From: Paenibacillus albus
GTDB taxonomy: Bacteria; Bacillota; Bacilli; Paenibacillales; Paenibacillaceae
Direction: 5' to 3'
Assembly (NCBI RefSeq): GCF_003952225.1
Contig: NZ_CP034437.1
Location: forward strand, 805,001-869,000
DNA length: 64,000 bases
Shown here: piece by piece, positions 38,191 through 45,989 of the stretch
Layout: each line of letters starts with the position of its first letter
How positions within the stretch are numbered: the stretch's first letter is position 1
Notes under the pieces: generated by a model
What the model saw: only the letters and a program-made list of their open reading frames with translations
Told to the model about the DNA's origin: nothing
Database searches by the model: none
Position numbers and translations under genes: made by a program

Positions 38191-38210
38191 ACACGAAAGG
38201 GTGACGGGTC

Positions 38211-38339
38211 ATGTCAGAGAAGGACGCAACTAATCGAGAAACTGCAAATGTGCGCAGAAGCTTTAACAATCGGCTGCTGGCGCTGCTCGGATCCATTGTG
38301 AAAATCATGTTTTTCCGTCATCCTGCCGCTCTTCGATAG
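38211..38339 (+). pseudogene. Short 42-codon ORF, probable stump of a truncated fourth gene of the operon
   Basis: An ATG 20 nt after the ATPase gene with GGGTGACGGG upstream opens a 42-codon frame (MSEKDATNRETANVRRSFNN, then a hydrophobic start RLLALLGSIVKIMFF) that stops at the edge of the repeat cluster. The good initiation context with no recognisable product suggests the 5' end of a gene whose body was lost. The original function cannot be told; neighbours of ykkC-linked transporters are often guanidine- or urea-degrading enzymes or transport subunits. Confidence 0.5.
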
Positions 38340-38345
38340 CTCCGC

Positions 38346-38533
38346 TTCTAACGAACTGAGGCGGCGTTATTCAAGCTAATTTGGAAGGAATTGATATTCT
38401 AACGAACTCAGGTAACGTTATCCTTCGGATTTGAGCCATTGTAGTGGAAAAATCGAGGAAATAGCGTGCCTCCAGTTCGTTAGCCGCTTGAATCAGCTGA
38501 AAATGAATGAATAAGCGCTATACGGTTCGTTAG
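38346..38533. repeat. Cluster of four CTAACGAAC repeats, two direct and two inverted
   Basis: CTAACGAACT-type units begin at 38348 and 38399 (plus orientation) and end at 38483 and 38533 (inverted, AGTTCGTTAG and GGTTCGTTAG). Each is followed, in its own orientation, by 10-12 variable bases and CG(T/C)TAT. Units are 50-80 bp apart and the halves face each other, so the whole can fold into a long imperfect hairpin. No ORF is contained. Confidence 0.75.
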
Positions 38534-38583
38534 CCCGAAGCCGAAGCACCACTTATACCCCCGTACGTCCTGGATTCTAAGCT

Positions 38584-38611
38584 GCCGCTCTTCTTTTAGA
38601 GCGGCGTTTTT
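38584..38611 (+). terminator. Intrinsic terminator ending the transporter operon
   Basis: GCCGCTCT / AGAGCGGC stem, 6-nt loop, GTTTTTG. Confidence 0.85.
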
Positions 38612-38756
38612 GCGTTTACAGCGATGCCTTGGATATTTCCAACTAATTAGTGCAGGCTAGCTGGTAATGGAGGCAAGCGCTCGCCAACCCTCCGCAAGCT
38701 GAAGTGGAAGATCCCTCCAGCCGCGGTGAATCAAGGTTTTAGCCCCTTTTCCACGT

Positions 38757-38786
38757 GAATAAGAAAATGGGAGGGGATGAATACTA
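38757..38786 (+). promoter_or_regulatory. Predicted sigma-G promoter of spoVT
   Basis: GAATA (38757-38761), 18-nt spacer, AATACTA (38780-38786), one mismatch from CATACTA. spoVT is a sigma-G gene in B. subtilis. The rest of 38620-38900 shows nothing recognisable. Confidence 0.5.
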
Positions 38787-38906
38787 TGGTCAGAACGAAA
38801 ATCACCTTATTCAAGGATCCTCTCCTCTTGAACCATAGAAATTGCAGCAAGCGCGTTTGCGTCCAGTCCAATTCAAAACCTTCAAGGAAAGTGGGGCAAC
38901 TAGAAC

Positions 38907-39449
38907 ATGAAAGCAACTGGAATTGTCCGTCGTATTGATGATCTCGGCCGGGTCGTTATCCCGAAGGAAATCCGCCGAACACTGCGTATACGCGAGGGCG
39001 ACCCGCTGGAAATATTCGTCGACCGCGACGGAGAAGTGATTTTGAAGAAATATTCTCCGATTGGGGAGCTTGGTGATTTTGCCAAGGAGTATGCAGAGTC
39101 CCTCTCGGAAAGCACCAGTCATATTACGTTGATTACGGACAGAGATAACATTATTGCCGTGGCGGGAGCGTCCAAGAAGGACTATCTGGAGAAGCAAATC
39201 GGCTCTATGCTGGAAAATTGTATGGAGAATCGCAAGACGGTGATGGAGTCCGGCGGCGGATCCTATGAAGTCGTGAAGGATATTGGCGAGGCATTCAGCT
39301 CCTTCGTGGCAGCCCCTATCGTGGCTGGCGGCGATCCAATCGGTACGGTCGTGCTGCTAAGCAAGGATGAGAATATAAAGATGTCGCAGATGGAGACGAA
39401 GATGGCGGAGACAGCAGCCGGCTTCCTCGCTAAGCAAATGGAGCAGTAG
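38907..39449 (+). CDS. spoVT: Stage V sporulation regulator SpoVT
   Basis: 180 residues: an N-terminal AbrB-type DNA-binding domain (1-52, ATGIVRRIDDLGRVVIPKE) and a C-terminal GAF-like domain (about 58-178, ending GFLAKQ). SpoVT is a forespore transcription factor modulating sigma-G genes. It is a paralogue of AbrB at 9.9 kb but has kept a full ligand-type domain. The predicted sigma-G promoter is about 120 nt upstream. Confidence 0.96.
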   Translation: MKATGIVRRIDDLGRVVIPKEIRRTLRIREGDPLEIFVDRDGEVILKKYSPIGELGDFAKEYAESLSESTSHITLITDRDNIIAVAGASKKDYLEKQIGSMLENCMENRKTVMESGGGSYEVVKDIGEAFSSFVAAPIVAGGDPIGTVVLLSKDENIKMSQMETKMAETAAGFLAKQMEQ

Positions 39450-39457
39450 CTAATCAT

Positions 39458-39496
39458 AAGCTTCCTTGAAGAGTGGTCTTCATGGGAGCTTTTTTC
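39458..39496 (+). terminator. Intrinsic terminator after spoVT
   Basis: AAGCTTCC / GGGAGCTT outer stem, TGAAGA / TCTTCA inner stem, TTTTTT tail. Confidence 0.85.
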
Positions 39497-39553
39497 TGTA
39501 CAAGCAGACTTTGGGGTATAATGGGAGCAGGAGAAGAGATAGGCAGGTGCAGG

Positions 39554-41332
39554 TTGTTGAAATACAGGCAGGAGATTAGAGCAAGCTCGAGCAGGAGTGC
39601 GGGCTTCGGCGGTGGACGGACCGTGGTGTTTAAGGGAGCTGCGCTTATGGGGGCTGCGGCGCTCGTCAGCAAAGCACTCGGGACACTGCAGAAGATTCCG
39701 CTGCAAAATATAGCCGGTGACCGCGTGTTCGGCATCTATAACGCGGTAGCTCCACTTTATCAGCTGCTGTTGGCGATTGTGACGTCGGGGTTCCCGGTCG
39801 CGATCTCGATTCTTGTCGCAGAGCGGGAAGTTCATGGCGACCGCAGCGGCGCGGGGCGGATATTGCGCGCTAGCAGCATGCTGCTGTTCGGCTACGGCGC
39901 GATTCTCTTCGTCCTCATGTGGAGCGGAGCGGACCGTGTCGCTGCATGGATGGGCGATACGGATGCGGCTCAGGCGATTCGAATGTCCGCGCTAGCGCTG
40001 TGGGTTGTTCCGGTGATGGCGGCGCTGCGCGGCTATTATCAGGGCAGGAATGAAATGCTGCCGTCCGCTGCATCGCAGCTGTCGGAGCAAACGGTTCGCG
40101 TTGCCGGCATGCTCGCGCTGCTGGCGTTCGGCTGGCATTACGGCTGGGGCGATGCGAAGCTTGCCGCAGGTGCGACGGCGGGCTCAGCCATTGGCGGGAC
40201 GGCTGGGCTTGCGGTCATGTTGGGAATTTGGCTGCGGGAGCGGGCTCGTTATCGCGGGACGTATGAGAGTCTTGGTAAGCTGAGTGCCTTGAAGGAGCTG
40301 CAAGGGCAGGAAGGGCAGGAAGAGCAGAGAGGGCAGAAAGAGCTACAAGTGCAGGAAGGGCAGAAAGAGCTGCGAGGGCTAAAAGAGCTAAAAGGGCAAT
40401 CGACCGGCGCTCTCATGAAGCGCCTAACGATGCTTGCGGTGCCGGTAACGCTTGGTGCACTTGCTGTGCCCGTGCTTGGCGTCGTGGATGCTTTTACCGT
40501 GCCGCGGCTGCTTCGCGCCGCGGGAGATGGACAGGCCGAAGCGATGGCACTCTTCGGCCTATATAGTCGGGGCCAGCCGCTTGTGCAGCTGGTCGTCATG
40601 GTTGCAGGCGCGATGGGCTCCGCGCTCGTTCCCGCTCTTGCGGCCGCACGTCTGCGCGGCGATGAGGCTGCGGTGCGGCAGCAGGCGGCCATCGTGATGC
40701 GGGCCGCCTGGATGATCGGCGCAGCCGCAGCTCTTGGGCTCGCGGTGCTGGCCGAGCCCATCAATGTGATGCTGTACGCGGACGATGCGGGCACGCGTAC
40801 ATTTGCACTTGTCGGGTGCACGGCGCTGGCCGGCACCGTCAGTGCGCTAACCGCGGCGGTGCTGCAAGGGCTTGGGGCGGTTCGCGGCCCCGCCCTGTTC
40901 ATGCTCGCCGCGGCAGCGCTGAAGGCGGCGCTCAACGCCGCCCTCGTGCCGGCGCTCGGCATCGCCGGCAGTGCCTGCGCCGGCATCGCGGCGCTCACGG
41001 CGGCCGCCCTGCTGGGCGCGGCCGCTGTTCGCCGCGCCGCTGGCGCGGCAATGCCCGCGCGGAGCGCCGCGGGCATCGTACTCGCACTCGCGGTCATGGC
41101 CGCGGTGCTCGTACCGGCCGAGCGCGGCGCTGCCTCGCTGCTCGGCGCGCTGCCGCCGCGGGCGGCAGCTGCAGCACTCGCGCTCGGAGGCGTCGCCCTC
41201 GGCGGAGCGCTCTTCCTCGCCTCCGTGCTTCGCTTCGGCGGCGTAACGGCGCGCGAGCTGCGCGCGCTGCCGGGCGGCGGTGCACTCGCCGCCAAGCTGC
41301 AAAGCTGGCGGCTGCTCCCATCCGGCGACTAG
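39554..41332 (+). CDS. SpoVB/MurJ-like polysaccharide transport protein (YabM)
   Basis: About 592 residues, MATE/MVF-type membrane protein of the SpoVB-YabM group, probably flipping a lipid-linked wall precursor. KIPLQNIAGDRVFGIYNAVAP near the start is diagnostic. Start is TTG 39554 or TTG 39557; earlier codons lie in the preceding terminator. Two oddities: a cytoplasmic loop (40287-40399) of about 38 residues built from Gln/Glu/Lys/Gly/Leu repeats (QEGQ, QKEL), and a very Ala-rich, very GC-rich C-terminal third (about 40650-41330). Confidence 0.85.
   Translation: MLKYRQEIRASSSRSAGFGGGRTVVFKGAALMGAAALVSKALGTLQKIPLQNIAGDRVFGIYNAVAPLYQLLLAIVTSGFPVAISILVAEREVHGDRSGAGRILRASSMLLFGYGAILFVLMWSGADRVAAWMGDTDAAQAIRMSALALWVVPVMAALRGYYQGRNEMLPSAASQLSEQTVRVAGMLALLAFGWHYGWGDAKLAAGATAGSAIGGTAGLAVMLGIWLRERARYRGTYESLGKLSALKELQGQEGQEEQRGQKELQVQEGQKELRGLKELKGQSTGALMKRLTMLAVPVTLGALAVPVLGVVDAFTVPRLLRAAGDGQAEAMALFGLYSRGQPLVQLVVMVAGAMGSALVPALAAARLRGDEAAVRQQAAIVMRAAWMIGAAAALGLAVLAEPINVMLYADDAGTRTFALVGCTALAGTVSALTAAVLQGLGAVRGPALFMLAAAALKAALNAALVPALGIAGSACAGIAALTAAALLGAAAVRRAAGAAMPARSAAGIVLALAVMAAVLVPAERGAASLLGALPPRAAAAALALGGVALGGALFLASVLRFGGVTARELRALPGGGALAAKLQSWRLLPSGD
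40287..40399 (+). repeat. Degenerate short tandem repeats inside spoVB-like gene
   Basis: Purine-rich units of the form GGGCAGGAA / GGGCAGAAAGAGCT recur about eight times in frame, encoding Gln-Glu-Gly and Lys-Glu-Leu repeats in a cytoplasmic loop. Confidence 0.8.
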
Positions 41333-41421
41333 CCGTCCGGTCTTTCGCGATCCGTCTGCTCTCATCCGGCGACTAGCGCTTCCGCCTTTGCGCGATCTAG
41401 CTGCTCTCATCCGGCGACTAG
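41312..41421 (+). repeat. About 45-bp tandem repeat made from the 3' end of the spoVB-like gene
   Basis: A 21-bp block (CTGCTCYCATCCGGCGACTA plus G) occurs at 41312, 41356 and 41401, with related 23-24-bp spacers containing TTTCGCGATC / TTTGCGCGATC. The first copy encodes the last residues and stop of the gene; two more copies lie in the intergenic region. Confidence 0.85.
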
Positions 41422-41470
41422 CCGCAAGCAATTTCCATCACAAACCAACCTTCCAAGGAGGAATACATAC

Positions 41471-42949
41471 ATGCAATCAACCATAACCGTCGTCGGACTC
41501 GGTTCCGGCGACGAAGACCAGCTGACGCTTGGCGTCTGGCGCAGGCTGCAGGAATCGGAGCACCGTTTTATAAGAACGGACAAGCATCCGATGATGCGCC
41601 TGTTTCACGACAATAGACTGAGCTATGAGTCATTCGACTCTCTATATGAGCAGATGGACTCGTTCCCGGATGTGTACGATGCCATCGCAACGCAGCTTAT
41701 TGAGCAGGCTCAGACTAAGCAGAACATCATTTACGCGGTCCCTGGTCATCCGATGGTGGCGGAACGCGCCGTACAGCTGCTGCGCGAGCGCTGCCCGGAG
41801 CATGGCATAGAGCTGCATATTCTCGGCGGCGAGAGCTTCCTCGACCAAGCATTCACAAGGCTCGGGTTCGACCCGATTGAAGGTTTTCAACTGCTAGACG
41901 CGGCAGAGCTGAAGTCGTCGCTAATCCGCATAGATCTGCATACGGTTATTGGACAAGTGTACGACGAGTACACCGCCTCGGATGTGAAGCTCTCGCTGAT
42001 GGAGTTGCTGCCAGACGATTATCCGATTGTAATTGGTCATGCGCTTGGCGTTCCCGGTGAAGAGCAAATTCTGACGGTGCCTTTATACGAGCTGGACCGC
42101 ACGCCGGGCTACGGCAATCTTTCTCTGATTTACTTGCCTCGCTTGTCCGACGACTCCCTTCGCAACCGCACGTTTGAGCGTCTGCATGAGATTGTCGCTA
42201 TTCTGCGCAGTCCCGAAGGCTGCCCGTGGGATCGCGAACAGACGCATCTATCCATCCGCAAGAACTTCATCGAAGAGACGTATGAAGCGATTGAGGCGAT
42301 CGACAACGACGATCCGGACGGCATGCGGGAGGAGTTCGGCGACGTTATCCTGCAAGTGATGCTGCACAGTCAGATGGAAGAAGAGGTTGGGACGTTCTCC
42401 GTCTATGACGTGATTCAATCGCTCAATGAGAAGCTGCTGTTCCGTCATCCGCATGTGTTTGGCGAGACGAACGCGGGCAATGCATCCGAAGCGCTTGCTA
42501 ATTGGGAGCAGATGAAAGCTGAAGAGAAGCGTCGCAAAGGTATTGATGCATCGCAAGCTTCGCAGCTGGACGGTGTCCCGCCCGGTTTACCAGAACTGAT
42601 GAAAGCTTATAAGCTTCAGAAGAAAGCAGCGAAGGTTGGCTTCGATTGGGATAATCTCGATCCGGTGCTAGATAAGATTGCAGAGGAGCTTGGCGAGCTG
42701 CGCGAAGCCATTGCGAGCAAGGACGCGGAAGAGCAGGCAGGCGAGCTTGGAGATCTATTATTTGCTGCTGTAAATGCAGCGAGATTCATTCATGCCGATC
42801 CGGAGGAAGCTCTAGCGCGCACGAATCAGAAATTTAAGAAACGATTTTCATATATTGAGGAGCAGCTTCGTATAAGCGGCCGATCCTTTGACCAAACTGA
42901 TTTAACAGAGATGGATCGTTACTGGGAGGAAGCCAAAAGACTACCCTAG
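41471..42949 (+). CDS. mazG: MazG with N-terminal tetrapyrrole-methylase domain (YabN)
   Basis: 492 residues. The N-terminal ~220 residues are a SAM-dependent methylase-like domain (VVGLGSGDEDQLTLG, YAVPGHPMVAERAV); the rest is a MazG nucleoside-triphosphate pyrophosphohydrolase with GCPWDREQTH, EETYEAIEAID and the EFGDVILQVMLH metal-binding helix, and a second MazG half. It probably removes aberrant nucleotides. GGAGG is at 41456-41460. The fusion is normal for Bacillota. Confidence 0.93.
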   Translation: MQSTITVVGLGSGDEDQLTLGVWRRLQESEHRFIRTDKHPMMRLFHDNRLSYESFDSLYEQMDSFPDVYDAIATQLIEQAQTKQNIIYAVPGHPMVAERAVQLLRERCPEHGIELHILGGESFLDQAFTRLGFDPIEGFQLLDAAELKSSLIRIDLHTVIGQVYDEYTASDVKLSLMELLPDDYPIVIGHALGVPGEEQILTVPLYELDRTPGYGNLSLIYLPRLSDDSLRNRTFERLHEIVAILRSPEGCPWDREQTHLSIRKNFIEETYEAIEAIDNDDPDGMREEFGDVILQVMLHSQMEEEVGTFSVYDVIQSLNEKLLFRHPHVFGETNAGNASEALANWEQMKAEEKRRKGIDASQASQLDGVPPGLPELMKAYKLQKKAAKVGFDWDNLDPVLDKIAEELGELREAIASKDAEEQAGELGDLLFAAVNAARFIHADPEEALARTNQKFKKRFSYIEEQLRISGRSFDQTDLTEMDRYWEEAKRLP

Positions 42950-43126
42950 TAAATAGAGAAAAAAGATTCGTCAAATTTCGGCTTTTTTCCTCACAAACTC
43001 CGAAAATATTTTCCAGAAAGCAGGATTTATTTACTAGCAAGCAGAATACTACCACTTGAGGGAATCAGCTACGCGGCGGCTTTCCGGCTGCCTATAAGTA
43101 TAATTTATTTAGGAGGTAATTGAAGG

Positions 43127-43399
43127 ATGAACAAAACTGATTTGGTCAACAACATTGCAGCTAAGAGCGGACTTACGAAACGTGACGTGGAATCCGTATT
43201 GAACGGCTTCCTGGGCGAAGTAACAGATGCGCTTGCAAGCGGCGACAAAGTACAATTGATCGGCTTCGGCACGTTCGAGACGCGCAAGCGCTCCGGTCGT
43301 ACAGGCCGCAACCCGCAAACAGGCAATCCGATCACAATTGCAGAATCCAAGGTTCCAGCGTTCAAAGCCGGCAATAAACTCAAGGATGCTATTAAGTAA
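43127..43399 (+). CDS. hup: HU family DNA-binding protein
   Basis: 90 residues, complete HU: MNKTDLVNNIAAKSGLTKRD at the start, GFGTFETRKRSGRTGRNPQTG forming the beta arms, KVPAFKAGNKLKDAI at the end. It bends and compacts DNA. TAGGAGG upstream of the ATG; a TATAAT at 43099-43104 without a clear -35 may be its -10. rqcP starts 3 nt later. In B. subtilis no hup gene stands between mazG and rqcP. Confidence 0.95.
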   Translation: MNKTDLVNNIAAKSGLTKRDVESVLNGFLGEVTDALASGDKVQLIGFGTFETRKRSGRTGRNPQTGNPITIAESKVPAFKAGNKLKDAIK

Positions 43400-43401
43400 G
43401 T

Positions 43402-43680
43402 ATGCGTCTTGATAAATTTCTCAAAGTATCACGTTTGATCAAGCGGCGTACTGTCGCGAAGGACGTCTCCGAGCAGGGGCGCGTCTGGATTAACGATCGC
43501 GAAGCCAAAGCAAGCAGCACCGTCAAAGTCGGCGACGAGCTCAAGATTCAATACGGCCAGAAGATCGTCAGCGTTCGCGTCGAGCGGATTGTGGAGACGA
43601 CCAAGAAGGACGAGGCTAGCGGTATGTATACTTTGTTGAAAGAAGAAGCACGCCAGCCAGATAAGATGGATTGGCAATAA
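43402..43680 (+). CDS. rqcP: RqcP (YabO), S4-domain ribosome quality control protein
   Basis: 92 residues; an S4 RNA-binding domain (MRLDKFLKVSRLIKRRTVAK) as in Hsp15/RqcP. RqcP works with RqcH to add alanine tails on stalled 60S-like 50S-peptidyl-tRNA complexes. It starts 3 nt after hup, so both are probably on one transcript, ended by a terminator at 43703. Confidence 0.92.
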   Translation: MRLDKFLKVSRLIKRRTVAKDVSEQGRVWINDREAKASSTVKVGDELKIQYGQKIVSVRVERIVETTKKDEASGMYTLLKEEARQPDKMDWQ

Positions 43681-43702
43681 ACCGATTCGATTTACGCATG
43701 AA

Positions 43703-43748
43703 AAGCCTCAGGCCCACTGTGATAGCAGCGGCGCTTGAGGCTTCTTTC
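43703..43748 (+). terminator. Intrinsic terminator after rqcP
   Basis: AAGCCTCA / TGAGGCTT stem with a structured loop and TCTTTC tail. Confidence 0.75.
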
Positions 43749-43797
43749 GTTGTTCTAAAACCTGTCCATCACCCATAAGCTAGTCTTAGTTAACATT

Positions 43798-43833
43798 ATA
43801 GAATTTATAAGCTTCACTTGTATGAAATTCTAT
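43798..43833. promoter_or_regulatory. Inverted repeat upstream of yabP
   Basis: ATAGAATTT / AAATTCTAT, a perfect 9-bp dyad with an 18-nt centre, about 90 nt before yabP. It could be an operator or RNA hairpin. No sigma-E promoter could be assigned with confidence in this gap. Confidence 0.4.
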
Positions 43834-43921
43834 AGTGTCTCCGTGAAACGTAAGCTTTGGCCGTAAGGGCGGCAAAAGCCATTTACACTTAATAGGACCG
43901 CTTATAGGAGGGTGACGGGCA

Positions 43922-44206
43922 ATGATCGAGCAAGGCAAAAGCCAGAAACGCCAGGAAATCAAAATGCTTAACCGCAAGATCCTTGAGATTACCGGCGTCA
44001 ATAATGTGGAGAGCTTCGACAATGAAGAGTTTCTGCTTGAGACCGAGCTTGGTTTCTTGGCCATTCGCGGGCAGAATCTCCATATGAAGCATCTTAGCCT
44101 GGAGCAAGGCTTGGTCGCGATTGAGGGACTCGTGCATTCGCTGAACTATCTGGATGGCAACACGGCTGCGAAGTCGAAGGGCCTGTTCGGGAAGTTATTC
44201 AAGTGA
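43922..44206 (+). CDS. yabP: Sporulation protein YabP
   Basis: 94 residues, YabP/YqfC family, needed for spore cortex formation in the mother cell. The core KMLNRKILEITGVNNVESFDN and the LGFLAIRGQNLHMKHLSLEQG strand pattern match. TAGGAGGGTGA precedes the ATG. Its stop overlaps the GTG start of yabQ. Confidence 0.92.
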   Translation: MIEQGKSQKRQEIKMLNRKILEITGVNNVESFDNEEFLLETELGFLAIRGQNLHMKHLSLEQGLVAIEGLVHSLNYLDGNTAAKSKGLFGKLFK

Positions 44207-44859
44207 GCCTCAGTATACAATGGTTGACGATGATGACGATGCTGCTCTCTGGGATCGGGATGGGCATCGTCTTCGACGGTTACCGCGTCGTGTCGGACGA
44301 GCTGAAGATAAACCGCCTGTGGATTCCGGTACTCGACCTGCTCTACTGGATCGCAGCGACAATTATCGTATTTCAAGTGCTCTCTTCCAGCAACGAAGGG
44401 GAAGTGAGAGCTTATGTCTTCCTGGGCCTGTTTATCGGCATCTGCCTCTACTACTGGCTGTTTAGCAAGATTACGATGAAGATCGTGCATGTGCTGATCG
44501 GAACGGTACGGGCCATTGTCCATTTTGTCATTCGTGCATTCATTCTGCTGGTCATTAAGCCGCTCTTGCTTCTCTATCGGATTAGCAGGGTAATTTTAGC
44601 TTTTTTGAGGGCATTTACTATTTTCATATTCAAAATTGTGTTACAATTGGTTCGTCCTTTTTGGCAGTTGTTCGCTTGGATGACGAAGCCGATTTGGAAG
44701 CCGGTGGTTCGATACTGGACAAGTCGGGTAAATCCAATTATCGCCAAGTGGCGGTTGAAGGAACGGACTCTGGCAGTGAAGGAACGCGCGGTTCGTATTT
44801 GGGAGCGCCTCACGAAACAGAAGCCGGATTCCGATGATGATCCTAAGGGAAATGAATGA
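44203..44859 (+). CDS. yabQ: Spore cortex protein YabQ
   Basis: 218 residues, polytopic membrane protein with about four to five N-terminal helices (TMMTMLLSGIGMGIVFDGYR, IAATIIVFQVL, AYVFLGLFIGICLYYWLF) and a long basic cytoplasmic C-terminus. Required for cortex formation; acts with YabP at the outer forespore membrane. GTG 44203 overlaps the yabP stop (GTGA). Confidence 0.9.
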   Translation: MSLSIQWLTMMTMLLSGIGMGIVFDGYRVVSDELKINRLWIPVLDLLYWIAATIIVFQVLSSSNEGEVRAYVFLGLFIGICLYYWLFSKITMKIVHVLIGTVRAIVHFVIRAFILLVIKPLLLLYRISRVILAFLRAFTIFIFKIVLQLVRPFWQLFAWMTKPIWKPVVRYWTSRVNPIIAKWRLKERTLAVKERAVRIWERLTKQKPDSDDDPKGNE

Positions 44860-44886
44860 AATCATTAGCGTCAGGAGGTCCATGAA

Positions 44887-45216
44887 ATGGCGATTGCACA
44901 TACAGGTACGAATTCATCCGCCGCTGCCAGCTATGCAGGCACGAAACGCAGGCTGAGAATCTGGTTTATCTTTGTCGCTCTCTTCATGGGCTGGGCGTTA
45001 TATACATTGCTTACGCAGCTTGTCCGTCAGGGAGATGCGGAGACGAAGCTTGCGAGCGCGACGAAGCAGATTGAAGAAGCACAGAAGCAGGTCAAAGATT
45101 TAAAGCTTCAGGTGACCCGTCTGAGCGATAAAGAGTATATTGGTCAGCTGGCTACGAAAGAACAGGGCATGGTAGGCAAGGGTGAGAAACAAATCGTAGG
45201 CATCAAACAGCCATAG
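44887..45216 (+). CDS. divIC: Cell-division protein DivIC (FtsB family)
   Basis: 109 residues: short cytoplasmic N-terminus, one membrane helix (about 25-44, IWFIFVALFMGWALYTLL), then an extracytoplasmic coiled coil (about 50-82) and a short C-terminal region with DKEYIGQLATKEQGMVGKGE. Part of the divisome with DivIB and FtsL. AGGAGG precedes the ATG; 27 nt after yabQ. Confidence 0.92.
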   Translation: MAIAHTGTNSSAAASYAGTKRRLRIWFIFVALFMGWALYTLLTQLVRQGDAETKLASATKQIEEAQKQVKDLKLQVTRLSDKEYIGQLATKEQGMVGKGEKQIVGIKQP

Positions 45217-45325
45217 TTGGACGCTGCACCGGGGTATACGTCTGTTGCCTTGCTTCTCTCATTCGGGTATAATCAAGCTTAAGTAACCGCATTTTTAACG
45301 GCTTACCGTCATATTATTTACCTCG

Positions 45326-45364
45326 CAGCCTAAGGGGCTGAGAGAAATCGAAGCGATCAGCTTC
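45326..45364 (+). other. Two hairpins in the yabR 5' leader
   Basis: CAGCC / GGCTG (45326-45340) and GAAGC / GCTTC (45350-45364) precede the ribosome-binding site of yabR in a 179-nt gap after divIC. They resemble leader structures but match no RNA family I recognise. Confidence 0.35.
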
Positions 45365-45395
45365 TCATAACGGTTAGGGAGGAACATTTTTATCT

Positions 45396-45941
45396 ATGGC
45401 AATTGAAGTGGGCGCCAAGTTAGAGGGCAAGGTGACAGGCATTACGCATTTCGGAGCATTCGTCGATTTGTCGGGAGGTGTCACAGGGCTAGTTCACATC
45501 TCAGAGATTGCCGATAATTACGTCAAGGACGTTAAAGACCATTTGAAGCTGGAAGACGTTGTTACAGTTAAGGTCATTAATGTGGATAAAGACGGAAAAA
45601 TCGGACTTTCCATTAAACAGGCAGTCGATCGTCCAGAAGGCTCTGCACCACCTCCTCAACGCGAACGCAGCGCGGATCGCGGACCAGGTGGCTTTGGCGG
45701 CGGCCGGACTGGTGGACCAAGTGGAGATCGTGGACCGGGCGGTGGCGGCGGTTTTAATCGTCAAGGCGGCGGCGGTGGCGGACGTCCTTTCAACAAAGGC
45801 GGCGGCGGCAAACCTGCTTTCGGCAAACCATCCTTTGAGGATAAAATGTCACGCTTCCTGAAGGACAGTGAAGAGCGCATGTCCTCCTTGAAGAAGAATA
45901 CGGAATCGAAACGCGGTGGCCGTGGCGCTAAGCGCGATTAA
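45396..45941 (+). CDS. yabR: S1-domain RNA-binding protein YabR with Gly/Arg-rich tail
   Basis: 181 residues. Residues 1-75 are an S1 OB-fold (VGAKLEGKVTGITHFGAFVDL, TGLVHISEIADNYVKDV) as in general-stress S1 proteins and PNPase. A Gly/Arg/Pro-rich segment (about 85-145, GGFGGGRTGG, GPGGGGGFNRQGGGGGG) follows, then a Lys/Arg-rich end. B. subtilis YabR is about 50 residues shorter and lacks most of this segment. AGGGAGGAA lies about 13 nt before the ATG. Confidence 0.9.
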   Translation: MAIEVGAKLEGKVTGITHFGAFVDLSGGVTGLVHISEIADNYVKDVKDHLKLEDVVTVKVINVDKDGKIGLSIKQAVDRPEGSAPPPQRERSADRGPGGFGGGRTGGPSGDRGPGGGGGFNRQGGGGGGRPFNKGGGGKPAFGKPSFEDKMSRFLKDSEERMSSLKKNTESKRGGRGAKRD

Positions 45942-45960
45942 TTTATAGAACGTCATTGCA

Positions 45961-45989
45961 GGCAGTGTCTTACGACACTGTCTTTTTTT
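45961..45989 (+). terminator. Intrinsic terminator after yabR
   Basis: GGCAGTGTC / GACACTGTC stem with a 4-nt loop (one G-T pair) and TTTTTTT. Confidence 0.88.

Noticed and set aside
40249-41295. 348-codon Ala/Ser/Pro-rich ORF antisense to the spoVB-like gene, and other ORFs there in shifted frames
   Set aside because: High GC removes stop codons in all frames; the sense frame has clear family motifs.
43744-43921. Possible sigma-E promoter of yabP (CATAAGCT at 43774)
   Set aside because: The -10-like element has no acceptable -35 at the right distance and lies just after a terminator.
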